DNA of 22,300 bases from Rhodospirillaceae bacterium. Its GTDB lineage: Bacteria > Pseudomonadota > Alphaproteobacteria > DSM-16000 > Inquilinaceae. The notes beneath the pieces were generated by a model, which did no database searches, had not been told where the DNA came from, and saw nothing but the letters and a program-made list of their open reading frames with translations. The position numbers were made by a program, and so were the translations under genes. Where the stretch lies: assembly GCA_020425485.1 (NCBI GenBank), contig JAGQRL010000105.1, forward strand, positions 1 through 22,300, written 5' to 3'. This document shows positions 7,887 through 15,621 of the stretch, in pieces; positions within the stretch are counted from its first letter, which is position 1, and every line of letters begins with the position of its first letter.

Positions 7887-8699
7887 TCAACCGGCGGCGG
7901 TGTCGCCGGTGGCAGGTCCGCCGAGACGGCGGGTCAGGCGTGCCGCCTTGGCCGCCGCCGCCGCCCACAGCCGCCGCCGCTCGGCCGGCACGTGGCGCCA
8001 TGGTTTGCCTTCGTAGGCGGCGAGGAAGCGCAGCCGGTCGGCCCGGCTGAGGGCGAGCGGGGCGGCGGAAAAGATCAGGGCGGACAGGTCCTTCACCAGC
8101 CAGCGCGCGGGCACCCGGGCGCGCATCTGGGCGCGGTGCAGGTCGATCAGTGCCAGCGGGCCGCTGCGCCGGCCGTCCGCGTCCACCGGCATCAGGAAGT
8201 GGCAGAGATAGAGATCGCGGTGGTTGATGCCGGCGCCGTGCAGCGTGCGCGCAATGCCGGCCACCTCGGCGATCAGTGCACGCCTCTCCGTCAGGCCGGG
8301 CAGGGGAACGCGGCCGAGGGCGATGTCTTCCAGGGAAATCGCCGGGGCAATTTCCGTCATCACCAGGACAGAGCGGCGGCCGGCCGGGTTCGCCCCCGCC
8401 TCGGCGAAGGCCACCGGCCGGGGAGCGGCGATGCCAAGCTCGGCCAGGCGGGCCAGCGCCTGCCATTCGGTGCGCGCGCCCAGCACGGGTGACCGCAGGC
8501 CGCTCAGCGACTTGGCGATGTGCCGCCAGCCGACGCCGCTGTGCTGCTTCACGTAGAAGCCGCGGCCGCCCAGTTCGATGCGGAAGGTGCGGCGGCCGTC
8601 CACATCGCGCAGGGCGGCACCGTTCAGCGCCATCAGCCCTTCCAGGCTGCGCGCATCGGGCGCCAGCAGGGCGGCGAACTCGGGGTCGAGCACGATCAC
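7887..8699 (-). CDS. waaP: LPS core heptose(I) kinase WaaP/RfaP
   Basis: WaaP phosphorylates the first heptose of the LPS inner core with ATP, in the cytoplasm. This gives the negative charges that are cross-linked by divalent cations in the outer membrane. The 270-residue protein has the protein-kinase-like Lys51 in GFYVKQHSG, catalytic Asp162 in GINHRDLYLCHFL, and the metal-binding Asp186 in ALIDLHRAQMR, followed by RWLVKDLSALIFS. These match the WaaP family closely, including the position of the catalytic Asp. The start is GTG at 8699, which overlaps the waaG stop as GTGA; a second in-frame GTG lies two codons later. Translation would be coupled to waaG. Heptose kinases are typical of enterics and Pseudomonas and less usual in Alphaproteobacteria. 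Confidence 0.9.
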   Translation of the reverse strand: MIVLDPEFAALLAPDARSLEGLMALNGAALRDVDGRRTFRIELGGRGFYVKQHSGVGWRHIAKSLSGLRSPVLGARTEWQALARLAELGIAAPRPVAFAEAGANPAGRRSVLVMTEIAPAISLEDIALGRVPLPGLTERRALIAEVAGIARTLHGAGINHRDLYLCHFLMPVDADGRRSGPLALIDLHRAQMRARVPARWLVKDLSALIFSAAPLALSRADRLRFLAAYEGKPWRHVPAERRRLWAAAAAKAARLTRRLGGPATGDTAAG

Positions 8700-9820
8700 C
8701 GGCGGGCCTCCGCCAGCTCGGCGATCTTCAGGGCTGCGGTGTCGAGCCCGGAATAGAGGTCCTCGGTGCGGCCGTAGATCACGCCGGCGGCCGACCAGCG
8801 GGTGTGGTCCGGCCCCCTGAGCGCGCGGGCCAGGGCGCTGGCAAAGGCCATCTGGTCGAACGGTTCGTCCAGCACCACGCCGGCATCGGCACGGGCGATG
8901 TGCTCGGCGAACCCGCAATTGGCGGTGGCCACCACCGGCAGCCCGGCGACGATCGCTTCCAGGATGGCGCCACCGGTGTTTTCCCGCCGTGCCGGATGGG
9001 CCAGGGCATCGGCAGCGCACAGCGCGTCCAGCACGTCGGAGCGCGGGCCGGGCAGGTAGACGCGGCCGTACAGCCCCAGGCGCACCGCCCGCTTGTGGAT
9101 GGTGGCGATATCGCCGCGGCCCAGCACCAGCAGATGCGCCTGCGGCCCGCCGCCCGCGGCCATCGCCGCCACCGCTTCCAGCGTGCGGTCGACCCCCTTG
9201 GTGTCCATGCGCGCGCCGATGGCCAGCACCAGTGGGGCGCCCGGTGGAATGCCGAGGCCGGAACGGAAGATCTTGCCGCGCGCCGCGGCGTCCTTGGGCC
9301 GCTTACGGCTCGGGTCGATGCCCGGCGGCAGCAGGTGGAAGCGCGCCTCCGGCGTGCCGTGGAGCTTGCGGTAGCCGTCTGCCGTGCGTTGGGAGAGCGC
9401 CAGGATCTCGGTGCCAGAGGCGGGCGCGAACACCGCGCACTCCAGGGCGGCATAGGTGCGGTAGCGCGGCGTCATCCGGTAAAGCGGGCCGCGGTCGCCC
9501 GCCTGTTCGATGAACGAGACGTCGCCGCAATAGTGGATGTCGAGGCCCGGCAGGCGGTTGAAGCCGGTCAACGCATCGGGCCTATGGGCCGCCCGCCAGT
9601 CCGCCAGGGCGCGGCCGAAGCCGGCCATGCGGCCGTGGTTGGAGCGGCCGCGCACGGGCAGCAGATGCACCGCCACGCCGTCCGGCCGCGGCCCTTCCCA
9701 GGAGGTGGCGACGGCGTGCACCTCGTGCCCGGCATCGGCCAGGCGGCGGGCGATGGTGGCGAAGTCCCGTTGCAGCCCGCCATCGGGAAACATGGCGAAG
9801 ATGGCAAGCGCCAGCTTCAA
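8696..9820 (-). CDS. waaG: LPS core glycosyltransferase WaaG (GT4)
   Basis: WaaG adds the first hexose, normally UDP-glucose derived, to heptose II of the LPS core. The protein is 374 residues, the same length as the E. coli enzyme. Signature stretches are FPDGGLQRDF near the N-terminus, SWEGPRPDGV, NHGRMAGFGRA, GFNRLPGLDIHYCGDV, LPPGIDPSRK, and the C-terminal GT4 motif ENTGGAILEAIVAGLPVVAT. I chose a TTG start at 9820 because TTG AAG CTG gives the family N-terminus MKLALAIF and the TTG overlaps the waaC stop as TTGA. No ATG is available in the right place. This GT-B enzyme binds the cytoplasmic face of the inner membrane. The sugar actually transferred could differ from glucose. Confidence 0.9.
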   Translation of the reverse strand: MKLALAIFAMFPDGGLQRDFATIARRLADAGHEVHAVATSWEGPRPDGVAVHLLPVRGRSNHGRMAGFGRALADWRAAHRPDALTGFNRLPGLDIHYCGDVSFIEQAGDRGPLYRMTPRYRTYAALECAVFAPASGTEILALSQRTADGYRKLHGTPEARFHLLPPGIDPSRKRPKDAAARGKIFRSGLGIPPGAPLVLAIGARMDTKGVDRTLEAVAAMAAGGGPQAHLLVLGRGDIATIHKRAVRLGLYGRVYLPGPRSDVLDALCAADALAHPARRENTGGAILEAIVAGLPVVATANCGFAEHIARADAGVVLDEPFDQMAFASALARALRGPDHTRWSAAGVIYGRTEDLYSGLDTAALKIAELAEARR

Positions 9821-10860
9821 GGCGTACCCCCGGCGGCCGGCACCAGGGCCATCGCCTCGGCCCAGGCGGCGGGACCGTCCAGCTCCTCCAGGCAGGGCGG
9901 CGGCGCCAGCGGGTCCGGCGCCACCCGGCAGGAGCGCCGCCGGCAGGGTGCGCAGGCCAGCGTGGACGACCAGGTGGCCTGGGCAGCGCCCAGGGTGCCG
10001 GTGAGGGCCGGATCGGTGGCGCCGTAGAGGGTTAGGGTGGGCACGCCGAAGGCGGCGGCCAGATGGGCCAGCCCGGTATCCACGGCGATAGCCGCCACGG
10101 CATTGGCGATCACCGCGGCGGCATCGTCCAGCCCCGGCGTGAACACCGGGTGGGCGCCCTCCAGCCCTTCGGCGATGGCGTGGGCGCGGGTGGCATCCTC
10201 CTTCGCCGCGAAGGGCAGGGCGACGGCGTGGCCGCCGGCGATCGCCGCCGCCGCCGCCGCACGCCAGCGCGCCACGGACCAGCGCTTGGTGGGCCAGGCG
10301 GTGCCGTGGATCAGCACCGTATAGGGCTGGGGCAGCAAGGCGGGCGGGGCGAAGCCCGTACGGTCGAGCCCATAGTCCGGCAGGCTGTCCGCCGCCACCT
10401 CGTAGCCCAGGGCCGCGGCCATGAGCTGGCGCACCCGCAGGATGGCGTGCTGGCCGGTGGGTACGGCGTGGCGATGGCGCATCAGCCAAGACGCCATCGG
10501 CTCGCGCGCCGAGCGCCGGTCGAGCCCGTGGCGCGGGCCGTTGGCCAGGCGGGCGAGCACCGCACTCTTGTAAAGGCCCTGGGCGTCCACCACGGCATCG
10601 TAGCGGGCCGCGCGCAGGTGGCGGCGAAAGGCAGACGGTTCGCCCGACAGCAGGGCCTTCAAGGGCGTGCGCCGCCAGCGCCGGACGGCGGCGGGGATCA
10701 CCCGGTCCACCGCCGGATGCCAGGACGGGATGGGCGCCAGGGCTTCCTCCACCACCCAGTCGACCTTGAGGCCGGGATGGGCGCGCGCCGCGTCCGTCAC
10801 CGCCGGCAGGGCGTGGATCACGTCGCCGATCGAGGAGGTTTTCACCAGCAGCACGCGCAT
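9817..10860 (-). CDS. waaC: LPS heptosyltransferase I WaaC
   Basis: WaaC transfers L-glycero-D-manno-heptose from ADP-heptose to the inner Kdo of Kdo2-lipid A. The 347-residue GT9 protein begins MRVLLVKTSSIGDVIHALPA, the classical WaaC N-terminus. It continues with DWVVEEALAPIPSWHPAVDRVIP, DAVVDAQGLYKSA, ARLANGPRHG and the C-terminal VDTGLAHLAAAFGVPT and LYGATDP. These distinguish it from WaaF. The start is the ATG at 10860; the open frame extends 32 codons further upstream, but that stretch overlaps waaF and lacks family character. The 20-nt gap from waaF contains AGAGGA as a Shine-Dalgarno. The C-terminal Cys-rich segment CAPCRRRSCR is odd for WaaC and may bind metal, or simply be lineage-specific. 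Confidence 0.9.
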   Translation of the reverse strand: MRVLLVKTSSIGDVIHALPAVTDAARAHPGLKVDWVVEEALAPIPSWHPAVDRVIPAAVRRWRRTPLKALLSGEPSAFRRHLRAARYDAVVDAQGLYKSAVLARLANGPRHGLDRRSAREPMASWLMRHRHAVPTGQHAILRVRQLMAAALGYEVAADSLPDYGLDRTGFAPPALLPQPYTVLIHGTAWPTKRWSVARWRAAAAAAIAGGHAVALPFAAKEDATRAHAIAEGLEGAHPVFTPGLDDAAAVIANAVAAIAVDTGLAHLAAAFGVPTLTLYGATDPALTGTLGAAQATWSSTLACAPCRRRSCRVAPDPLAPPPCLEELDGPAAWAEAMALVPAAGGTP

Positions 10861-10880
10861 CGGGGCGGACGGTCCTCTGA

Positions 10881-11921
10881 TCAGCTTCCGGGCAGGGCCG
10901 CGATCACCCGCTGGGGATCGAGGCGGTTGAGGCAATCGGTATGGCCGAGCGGGCACACCCGTTCAAAGCATGGGCTGCACGCCAGACCGAGGGACACCAC
11001 GCGGGCACGGTGGGACAGCGGCGGCGTCATCTCCGGGCTCGACGATCCGAACACGCCGACCAGGGGCCGGTCCAGTGCCGCGGCAACGTGCATCAGCCCG
11101 GAATCGTTGGTCACCACCGCGTGGGCCAGGCTCATCAGCGCCACCGCCTGAGCGAGCGTGGTGCGGCCGGCGAGAGACACGGCACCGGGCACCGCTGCGG
11201 CCACGGCGTCGGCCGCGTCGCGGTCGCCGGGGCCGCCCAGCACCCACACAGCGCCGCCGGTGACCCGCCGGTGATGGGCGGCGACGGCGGCGAAGGACGC
11301 CGGCGGCCAGCGCTTGGCGGGGCCGTATTCGGCACCGGGGCACAGCACCAGCAGCGGGTCGGCCGGGGCGGCCAGGTGGAGGGCGGTCTGCGCCTCCTCG
11401 GCCGCCCCCGCCGGCACCGTCAGCCGCGGCCACGGCACCTCGCCGGGCGCCGCATTGGCCGGCCGGCCCAGCGCCACGAAGCGGTCCACCGTGCGCGGCA
11501 GGCGCTGCTTATCGAGCCGGCGCGGATCGGTCAGCAGCACGCTGCGGCCCTCGCGGCGGTAGCCGGTGCGCCGGGGAATGCCGGCCCACCATGGCGCCAG
11601 GGCGGACTTCAGGGAGTTGGGCAGCAGGATCGCCCAGTCGTGGCGGGCGGCGCGCAGGCTGCGGCCGAGCCGCCAGCGGTCCGCCAGCCCCAACCGGCCG
11701 CGGCCCACCGGCTGTTCCACGCCGCCATCCACCTCTGCCATGAAGGCGGCCAGCGGCAGGGTGGCCGGCGGGGCCAGCAGGGTGATGCGGGCCGCCGGCC
11801 GGTCGGCGCGCAGCACCTGGATCAGGCTGTGGGCCATCACCATGTCGCCCACCCAGGCCGGGGCCACCACCAGGATGCCGGGGCGCCCCGCCGCCCTGTC
11901 GTTGTTGTTGGCCGCGCTCAT
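10881..11921 (-). CDS. waaF: LPS heptosyltransferase II WaaF
   Basis: WaaF adds the second heptose to heptose I of the inner core. The 346-residue GT9 protein carries the full WaaF signature: ILVVAPAWVGDMVMAHSL, LPNSLKSALAPWWAGIPRRTGYR, CPGAEYGPAKRWP, VTNDSGLMHVAAALDRPLVG and SSSPEMTPPLS. The ATG at 11921 overlaps the stop of the preceding phosphatase-fold gene (ATGA). A short Asn-rich N-terminus (SAANNND) precedes the first strand. waaF before waaC, with waaG and waaP following, is a compact inner-core unit. The heptose supply genes (gmhA, hldE, gmhB) and waaA are not in the window. Confidence 0.92.
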   Translation of the reverse strand: MSAANNNDRAAGRPGILVVAPAWVGDMVMAHSLIQVLRADRPAARITLLAPPATLPLAAFMAEVDGGVEQPVGRGRLGLADRWRLGRSLRAARHDWAILLPNSLKSALAPWWAGIPRRTGYRREGRSVLLTDPRRLDKQRLPRTVDRFVALGRPANAAPGEVPWPRLTVPAGAAEEAQTALHLAAPADPLLVLCPGAEYGPAKRWPPASFAAVAAHHRRVTGGAVWVLGGPGDRDAADAVAAAVPGAVSLAGRTTLAQAVALMSLAHAVVTNDSGLMHVAAALDRPLVGVFGSSSPEMTPPLSHRARVVSLGLACSPCFERVCPLGHTDCLNRLDPQRVIAALPGS

Positions 11922-12742
11922 GGCGCGTCCGCAAAGGTGAGGTCGACGGCGAGGCGGGCGTGATCACTGCCGCCCACATCGCACAGGGTGGTGGCGCCGG
12001 CGGTGAAGCCGCGGGCGATCACCCAGTCCACACCGTTGTTCACCGCCACGATGTCGGGATCGGTGACGATGGCCGCAATCTCCGGCGCCAGGGCCGAGGT
12101 GTTGAGGTCGCCCAGCAGCAGCACCGGCGCTTCGGCCCGGCGGAACTGGTCGAGCACCGCGGCAAGCTGGTCCGGACGGTCGCCGCGCCGGTCCACATGG
12201 GTCACCATCACCGTCACCGGCCGGCCCAGCAGCTCCATGCGGGCCATCAGCAGGCTGCGGTAGGAGGGCCCGTCGTGGCGCGGCAGGGCGATGTTGACCC
12301 ACTGCTGCACCGGGGCCGCACTCAACAGCGCGTTGCCGAAATGGTCGTGCCAGAACTGGCGTTCGGCGGCGGCATAGAGGCTGTGCAGCCCGAGCCAGCG
12401 GCCGAACATGCGGGCCTGGTCCACCCCGGTGTCGAGCGGGGTGCCGCCGTCCACCTCCTGCAGCGCCAGCAGGTCGAGCCCGGCCATGCACACGGTGGTG
12501 CGCCACGACTCGCCGATGCCGTCGCGGCCGCGGGCGCGGCGGATGTTGAAGGTGCCGACGCGGATGGCGTCGTGAAGGCCCGATGGGGCGCGGGGATGCA
12601 CCGCCGGCGGGGAGACCACGATGCCGGCGCGCGGCCCTTCCGGCGGATGGCGGATGGAGCCCAGGCCGTAGAGCGCCGCCCCGGCGACGAGCAGGGCGGC
12701 CGCGAAGGCCCAGACGCGGCGGGAACCCAAGGCGGCGAGCAT
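11918..12742 (-). CDS. Membrane-anchored endonuclease/exonuclease/phosphatase (EEP) fold protein
   Basis: This is a 274-residue DNase I-like fold enzyme behind one N-terminal hydrophobic segment (about residues 9-29, WAFAAALLVAGAALYGLGSI), which should place the domain in the periplasm. EEP motifs are visible: VGTFNIRRARG (metal-site Asn), LALQEVDGG (metal-site Glu), MVTHVDRRG, LLLGDLNTSA (Asp and Asn) and the C-terminal GGSDHARLAVDL (catalytic Asp-His). I prefer the ATG at 12742, just before the hydrophobic segment. An ATG at 12859 would add 39 residues without recognisable features and would overlap the divergent promoter. It overlaps waaF by 4 nt and so heads the LPS core operon. EEP proteins cut nucleic acids, phospholipids or inositol phosphates, and the substrate here is unknown. 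Confidence 0.82.
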   Translation of the reverse strand: MLAALGSRRVWAFAAALLVAGAALYGLGSIRHPPEGPRAGIVVSPPAVHPRAPSGLHDAIRVGTFNIRRARGRDGIGESWRTTVCMAGLDLLALQEVDGGTPLDTGVDQARMFGRWLGLHSLYAAAERQFWHDHFGNALLSAAPVQQWVNIALPRHDGPSYRSLLMARMELLGRPVTVMVTHVDRRGDRPDQLAAVLDQFRRAEAPVLLLGDLNTSALAPEIAAIVTDPDIVAVNNGVDWVIARGFTAGATTLCDVGGSDHARLAVDLTFADAP

Positions 12743-12852
12743 GGCGCGGCAGGTATAGGAGTGGCGGCCCGCCCCGGCAAGGCTGCGGCGGGCGCCAGGG
12801 CAAGGCAGAGCAAGGCAGAGCAGGCCTGCGGTGGCGGCCTGTTCCGGAAACG

Positions 12853-12881
12853 TTGTCATTAAAGCTTAAGGCACCTATAGG
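12853..12881 (+). promoter_or_regulatory. Candidate sigma70-type promoter of the phosphonate operon
   Basis: TTGTCA (12853-12858) and TATAGG (12876-12881) are separated by exactly 17 bp in a short AT-rich patch between divergent genes. Each differs from consensus at one or two positions. Transcription would start near 12888, about 44 nt before the hydrolase ATG. I see no obvious PhoB box. No activator gene is adjacent. Confidence 0.55.
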
Positions 12882-12931
12882 CGGGCTTCGGCTATGGTTG
12901 CCCGCCCTGTCCACCAGCCCTGCTGCCTCCC

Positions 12932-14476
12932 ATGCCCGGCGCCGACCTCAACGTGCTGTTCATCACCGCCGATCAGTGGCGGGCCGATTGCCTGGGCACG
13001 CTCGGCCACCCCATGGTGGCGACGCCGAACCTGGATGCCTTTGCCGCCGAAGCCACCCTGTTCCGCCACCACTTCACCCAGGCGGTGCCCTGCGGCCCGG
13101 CGCGCGCCTGCCTGCACACCGGCCGCTACCTGATGACCCACCGTTCGGTGGGCAACGGCACGCCGCTCAACGACCGCTTCACCAATCTGGCGCGGGAGGT
13201 GCGCAAGGCCGGCTACGACCCCACGCTGTTCGGCTACACCGACACCTCGGCCGATCCGCGCACGCTGGCCGGCGACGATCCCATGCTGCACACCTATGAA
13301 GGGCTGCTGCCCGGCATCACGCCGGGGCTGTGGGTGCAGGAGGATATGGCGCCGTGGCGGGCCTGGCTGGCGGCGGAAGGCTTCGGCCGCTACGCGGGCA
13401 TGCACGACGTCTACCGCCCGCGCGGGCGCACGCCCGGCCGCGGCGCCACCTTCGATCCGCCGGTCTACGACGCGGAGCATTCCGACACCGCCTTCATGGT
13501 CAACCAGGCGCTCGCCTGGCTGTCGGTGCGCCAAGAGGAGCGCTGGTTCCTCCACCTGTCGCTGCTGCGCCCGCACCCGCCCTGGGTGGCGCCGGAACCC
13601 TACAACGCGATGTACGACCCCGACGCGGTGCCGGCCCCGGTGCGGGCGGCCAGCCGGGCCGACCAGGCAGCCCAGCACCCCTTCGTCGCCTGGCTGATGG
13701 ACTACCTGCCGCGGCGCAGCTTCTTCCCCGATGGCGATGGCCCGGCCAGTGCCGCCGACGAGGCCGACCAGCGCCAGGCGCGGGCCACCTACTACGGGCT
13801 GATGACGGAGGTGGACCACCACCTCGGCCGCGTGTTCGGCTTCCTCAAGGACAGCGGCCAGTGGGAGCGCACGCTGGTGGTGTTCACCACCGACCATGGC
13901 GAGCAGCTCGGCGACCATCACCTGTTCGGCAAGGTGAGCCCTTACGACCCCTCCTTCCACATCCCGCTGATGGTGCGGGCACCCGGCCAGGCCGGCGGCC
14001 GCGGCCGCCAGGTGGCGGCCTTCACCGAAGCGGTGGACGTGGTGCCGACCATCCTCGATGCCCTGGGCCTCGACGTGCCGCAGGAGATGGACGGCTGTTC
14101 GCTGGTGCCGTTCCTGGCGGGCGACACGCCGGACGGCTGGCGCAAGGAGGTGTTCTGGGAGTGCGATTTCCGCGACCCGGAAACCCTGGCGGCGGAAACC
14201 GCGCTCGGCCTGACGCCGGACCAGTGCAGCTTTTCGGTCCTGCGCGACGAAGCCGGCAAATACGTGCACTTCACCGCCCTGCCGCCGCTGTTCTTCGACC
14301 TGCAAGCCGATCCCGGCGAGCGGGAGAACCTGGCCCAGCGGCCGGAGATGGCGGCCACCGTGCTCAGCTACGCCCAGCGGCTGCTCAGCCGGCGCCAGCT
14401 CCACGCCGACCGCACGCTGGTCAACCACCGCCTTGGCCCCGCCGGGCAGACAATCTGGAAAGGTGCCCGCCAATGA
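12932..14476 (+). CDS. Phosphonate monoester hydrolase, sulfatase superfamily
   Basis: This is a 514-residue type I sulfatase-fold enzyme that closely follows the phosphonate monoester hydrolase/phosphodiesterase (PMH, PehA) family of Rhizobium and Burkholderia. The nucleophile precursor is Cys54 in VPCGPARA, which contains the CxPxR signature that formylglycine-generating enzyme modifies. Metal ligands include Asp14 (ITADQWRAD) and Asp321-His322 in TTDHGEQLGDHH. Family stretches YDPTLFGYTDT, LRPHPPWVAPEPYNAMY, KVSPYDPSFHIPLMV, YVHFTALPPLFFDL and the C-terminal HADRTLVNHR separate it from sulfatases and phosphatases. It has no signal peptide, so substrates must enter the cell. It is the first gene of an operon with phnW and phnX, suggesting it frees 2-aminoethylphosphonate from esters. 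The family is promiscuous towards phosphodiesters. There is no clear Shine-Dalgarno. Confidence 0.86.
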   Translation: MPGADLNVLFITADQWRADCLGTLGHPMVATPNLDAFAAEATLFRHHFTQAVPCGPARACLHTGRYLMTHRSVGNGTPLNDRFTNLAREVRKAGYDPTLFGYTDTSADPRTLAGDDPMLHTYEGLLPGITPGLWVQEDMAPWRAWLAAEGFGRYAGMHDVYRPRGRTPGRGATFDPPVYDAEHSDTAFMVNQALAWLSVRQEERWFLHLSLLRPHPPWVAPEPYNAMYDPDAVPAPVRAASRADQAAQHPFVAWLMDYLPRRSFFPDGDGPASAADEADQRQARATYYGLMTEVDHHLGRVFGFLKDSGQWERTLVVFTTDHGEQLGDHHLFGKVSPYDPSFHIPLMVRAPGQAGGRGRQVAAFTEAVDVVPTILDALGLDVPQEMDGCSLVPFLAGDTPDGWRKEVFWECDFRDPETLAAETALGLTPDQCSFSVLRDEAGKYVHFTALPPLFFDLQADPGERENLAQRPEMAATVLSYAQRLLSRRQLHADRTLVNHRLGPAGQTIWKGARQ

Positions 14477-15621
14477 CTGCCCCGCCCATCCTGCTGACGC
14501 CGGGTCCGCTGACCACCGCACCGGAAACCCGCCGCGCCATGCTGGTGGACTGGGGGTCGTGGGACGACGACTTCCGCGAACTCAACCAGCGCGTCTGCCG
14601 GCACCTGGAAGCCATCGGCGGCGGCACGGGCCATGTCTGCGTGCCCATGCAGGGCTGCGGCACCGCGGCGGTGGAAGCGGCCATCGGCACGCTGATGCCG
14701 CGCAGCGGCAAGCTGCTGGTGCTGGTGAACGGCGCCTACGGCCACCGCATGGTGAAGCTGACCGCCACCATGGGCCGCGCGGTCGACACCTACGAGACGG
14801 CGGAGGACACGCCGCCCGATCCGGCGGAGCTGGCGCGCCGGCTGGCCGCCGATCCGGCGATCACCCATGTCGGCGTGATCCATTGCGAAACCAGCACCGG
14901 TATCCTCAACCCGCTGGACGAGCTGGCCCGCGTTACCGCAGAGGCCGGGCGCAAGCTGATCGTCGATGCCATGAGCACCTTTGCCGCCCTGCCCATCGAC
15001 CTGGCGTGGATGCCGGCGGCGGCCGTTGTGGCATCGGCCAACAAGTGCCTGGAAGGGGTGCCGGGGCTGGGCTTCGTGCTGTGCGACAAGGCGGAGCTGG
15101 ACGCGGCCAAGGGCAATGCCCACTCCCTTAGCCTCGATCTCCATGACCAGTGGGCCTACATGCGCGCCACCGGCCAGTACCGCTACACCCCGCCCACCCA
15201 TGTGATCGCGGCCCTCGACGTGGCGATGGCGCGCTTCGAGGCGGAAGGCGGCCGGGCGGCCCGCCTGGCGCGCTACCGCGACAACTGCCGCCACCTGCTG
15301 GAAGGCATGGCGGAGCTGGGCTTCATCAGCCTGCTGGACCACGTGATCCAGGCGCCGATCATCGTGACCTTCCTTTCCCCGCGCGATCCCAACTACCGCT
15401 TTGCCGATGTCTACCGGGCGCTGAAGGCGCGCGGCTTCATCATCTATCCCGGCAAGACCACCAAGGTGGACAGCTTCCGCATCGGCTGCATCGGCTCCAT
15501 CGGGCCGGGGGATATGGACCGGCTGGTGGCCGCGGTGGCCTCGACCCTGGACGAGCTGGGGATCGCCGACACCGCGCCGGCCGACGATGCCTCCTCCGAG
15601 ACCGACATGGTGATGCCATGA
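14473..15621 (+). CDS. phnW: 2-aminoethylphosphonate:pyruvate aminotransferase PhnW
   Basis: PhnW converts 2-aminoethylphosphonate and pyruvate to phosphonoacetaldehyde and alanine, using PLP. The 382-residue fold-type I enzyme opens with ILLTPGPLTTAPETRRAM, followed by DWGSWDDDF, the PLP-phosphate region MQGCGTAAVEAA, and HCETSTGILNPLDEL. VDAMSTFAALP follows, then the PLP-binding Lys191 in ASANKCLEGVPGLGF. The C-terminal FIIYPGKTT and FRIGCIGSIG are also conserved. The ATG overlaps the hydrolase stop as ATGA, with a good Shine-Dalgarno (AAAGGTG, about 7 nt upstream), and the stop overlaps phnX in the same way. An extra acidic tail of about 20 residues (TAPADDASSETDMVMP) extends past the usual end. 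Assignment is firm because the next gene is phnX. Confidence 0.93.
   Translation: MTAPPILLTPGPLTTAPETRRAMLVDWGSWDDDFRELNQRVCRHLEAIGGGTGHVCVPMQGCGTAAVEAAIGTLMPRSGKLLVLVNGAYGHRMVKLTATMGRAVDTYETAEDTPPDPAELARRLAADPAITHVGVIHCETSTGILNPLDELARVTAEAGRKLIVDAMSTFAALPIDLAWMPAAAVVASANKCLEGVPGLGFVLCDKAELDAAKGNAHSLSLDLHDQWAYMRATGQYRYTPPTHVIAALDVAMARFEAEGGRAARLARYRDNCRHLLEGMAELGFISLLDHVIQAPIIVTFLSPRDPNYRFADVYRALKARGFIIYPGKTTKVDSFRIGCIGSIGPGDMDRLVAAVASTLDELGIADTAPADDASSETDMVMP

Noticed and set aside
12743..12859. Upstream ATG (12859) as the start of the EEP-fold protein
   Set aside because: The extra 39 residues have no recognisable signal and the start lies at the -35 box of the divergent promoter. The ATG at 12742 directly precedes the membrane anchor. 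Not excluded.
13330..14470. Apparent 763-codon frame running from inside the hydrolase gene through phnW
   Set aside because: Only the part from 14473 is real (phnW). The upstream portion is an out-of-frame reading of the hydrolase gene, and the phnW start is set by the ATGA overlap.
12875..14521. Long open frame (over 500 codons) antisense to the phosphonate monoester hydrolase gene
   Set aside because: It is a GC-bias shadow: the translation is His/Gln/Arg/Gly-rich with no family motif, while the opposite strand encodes a complete PMH with its active-site residues.
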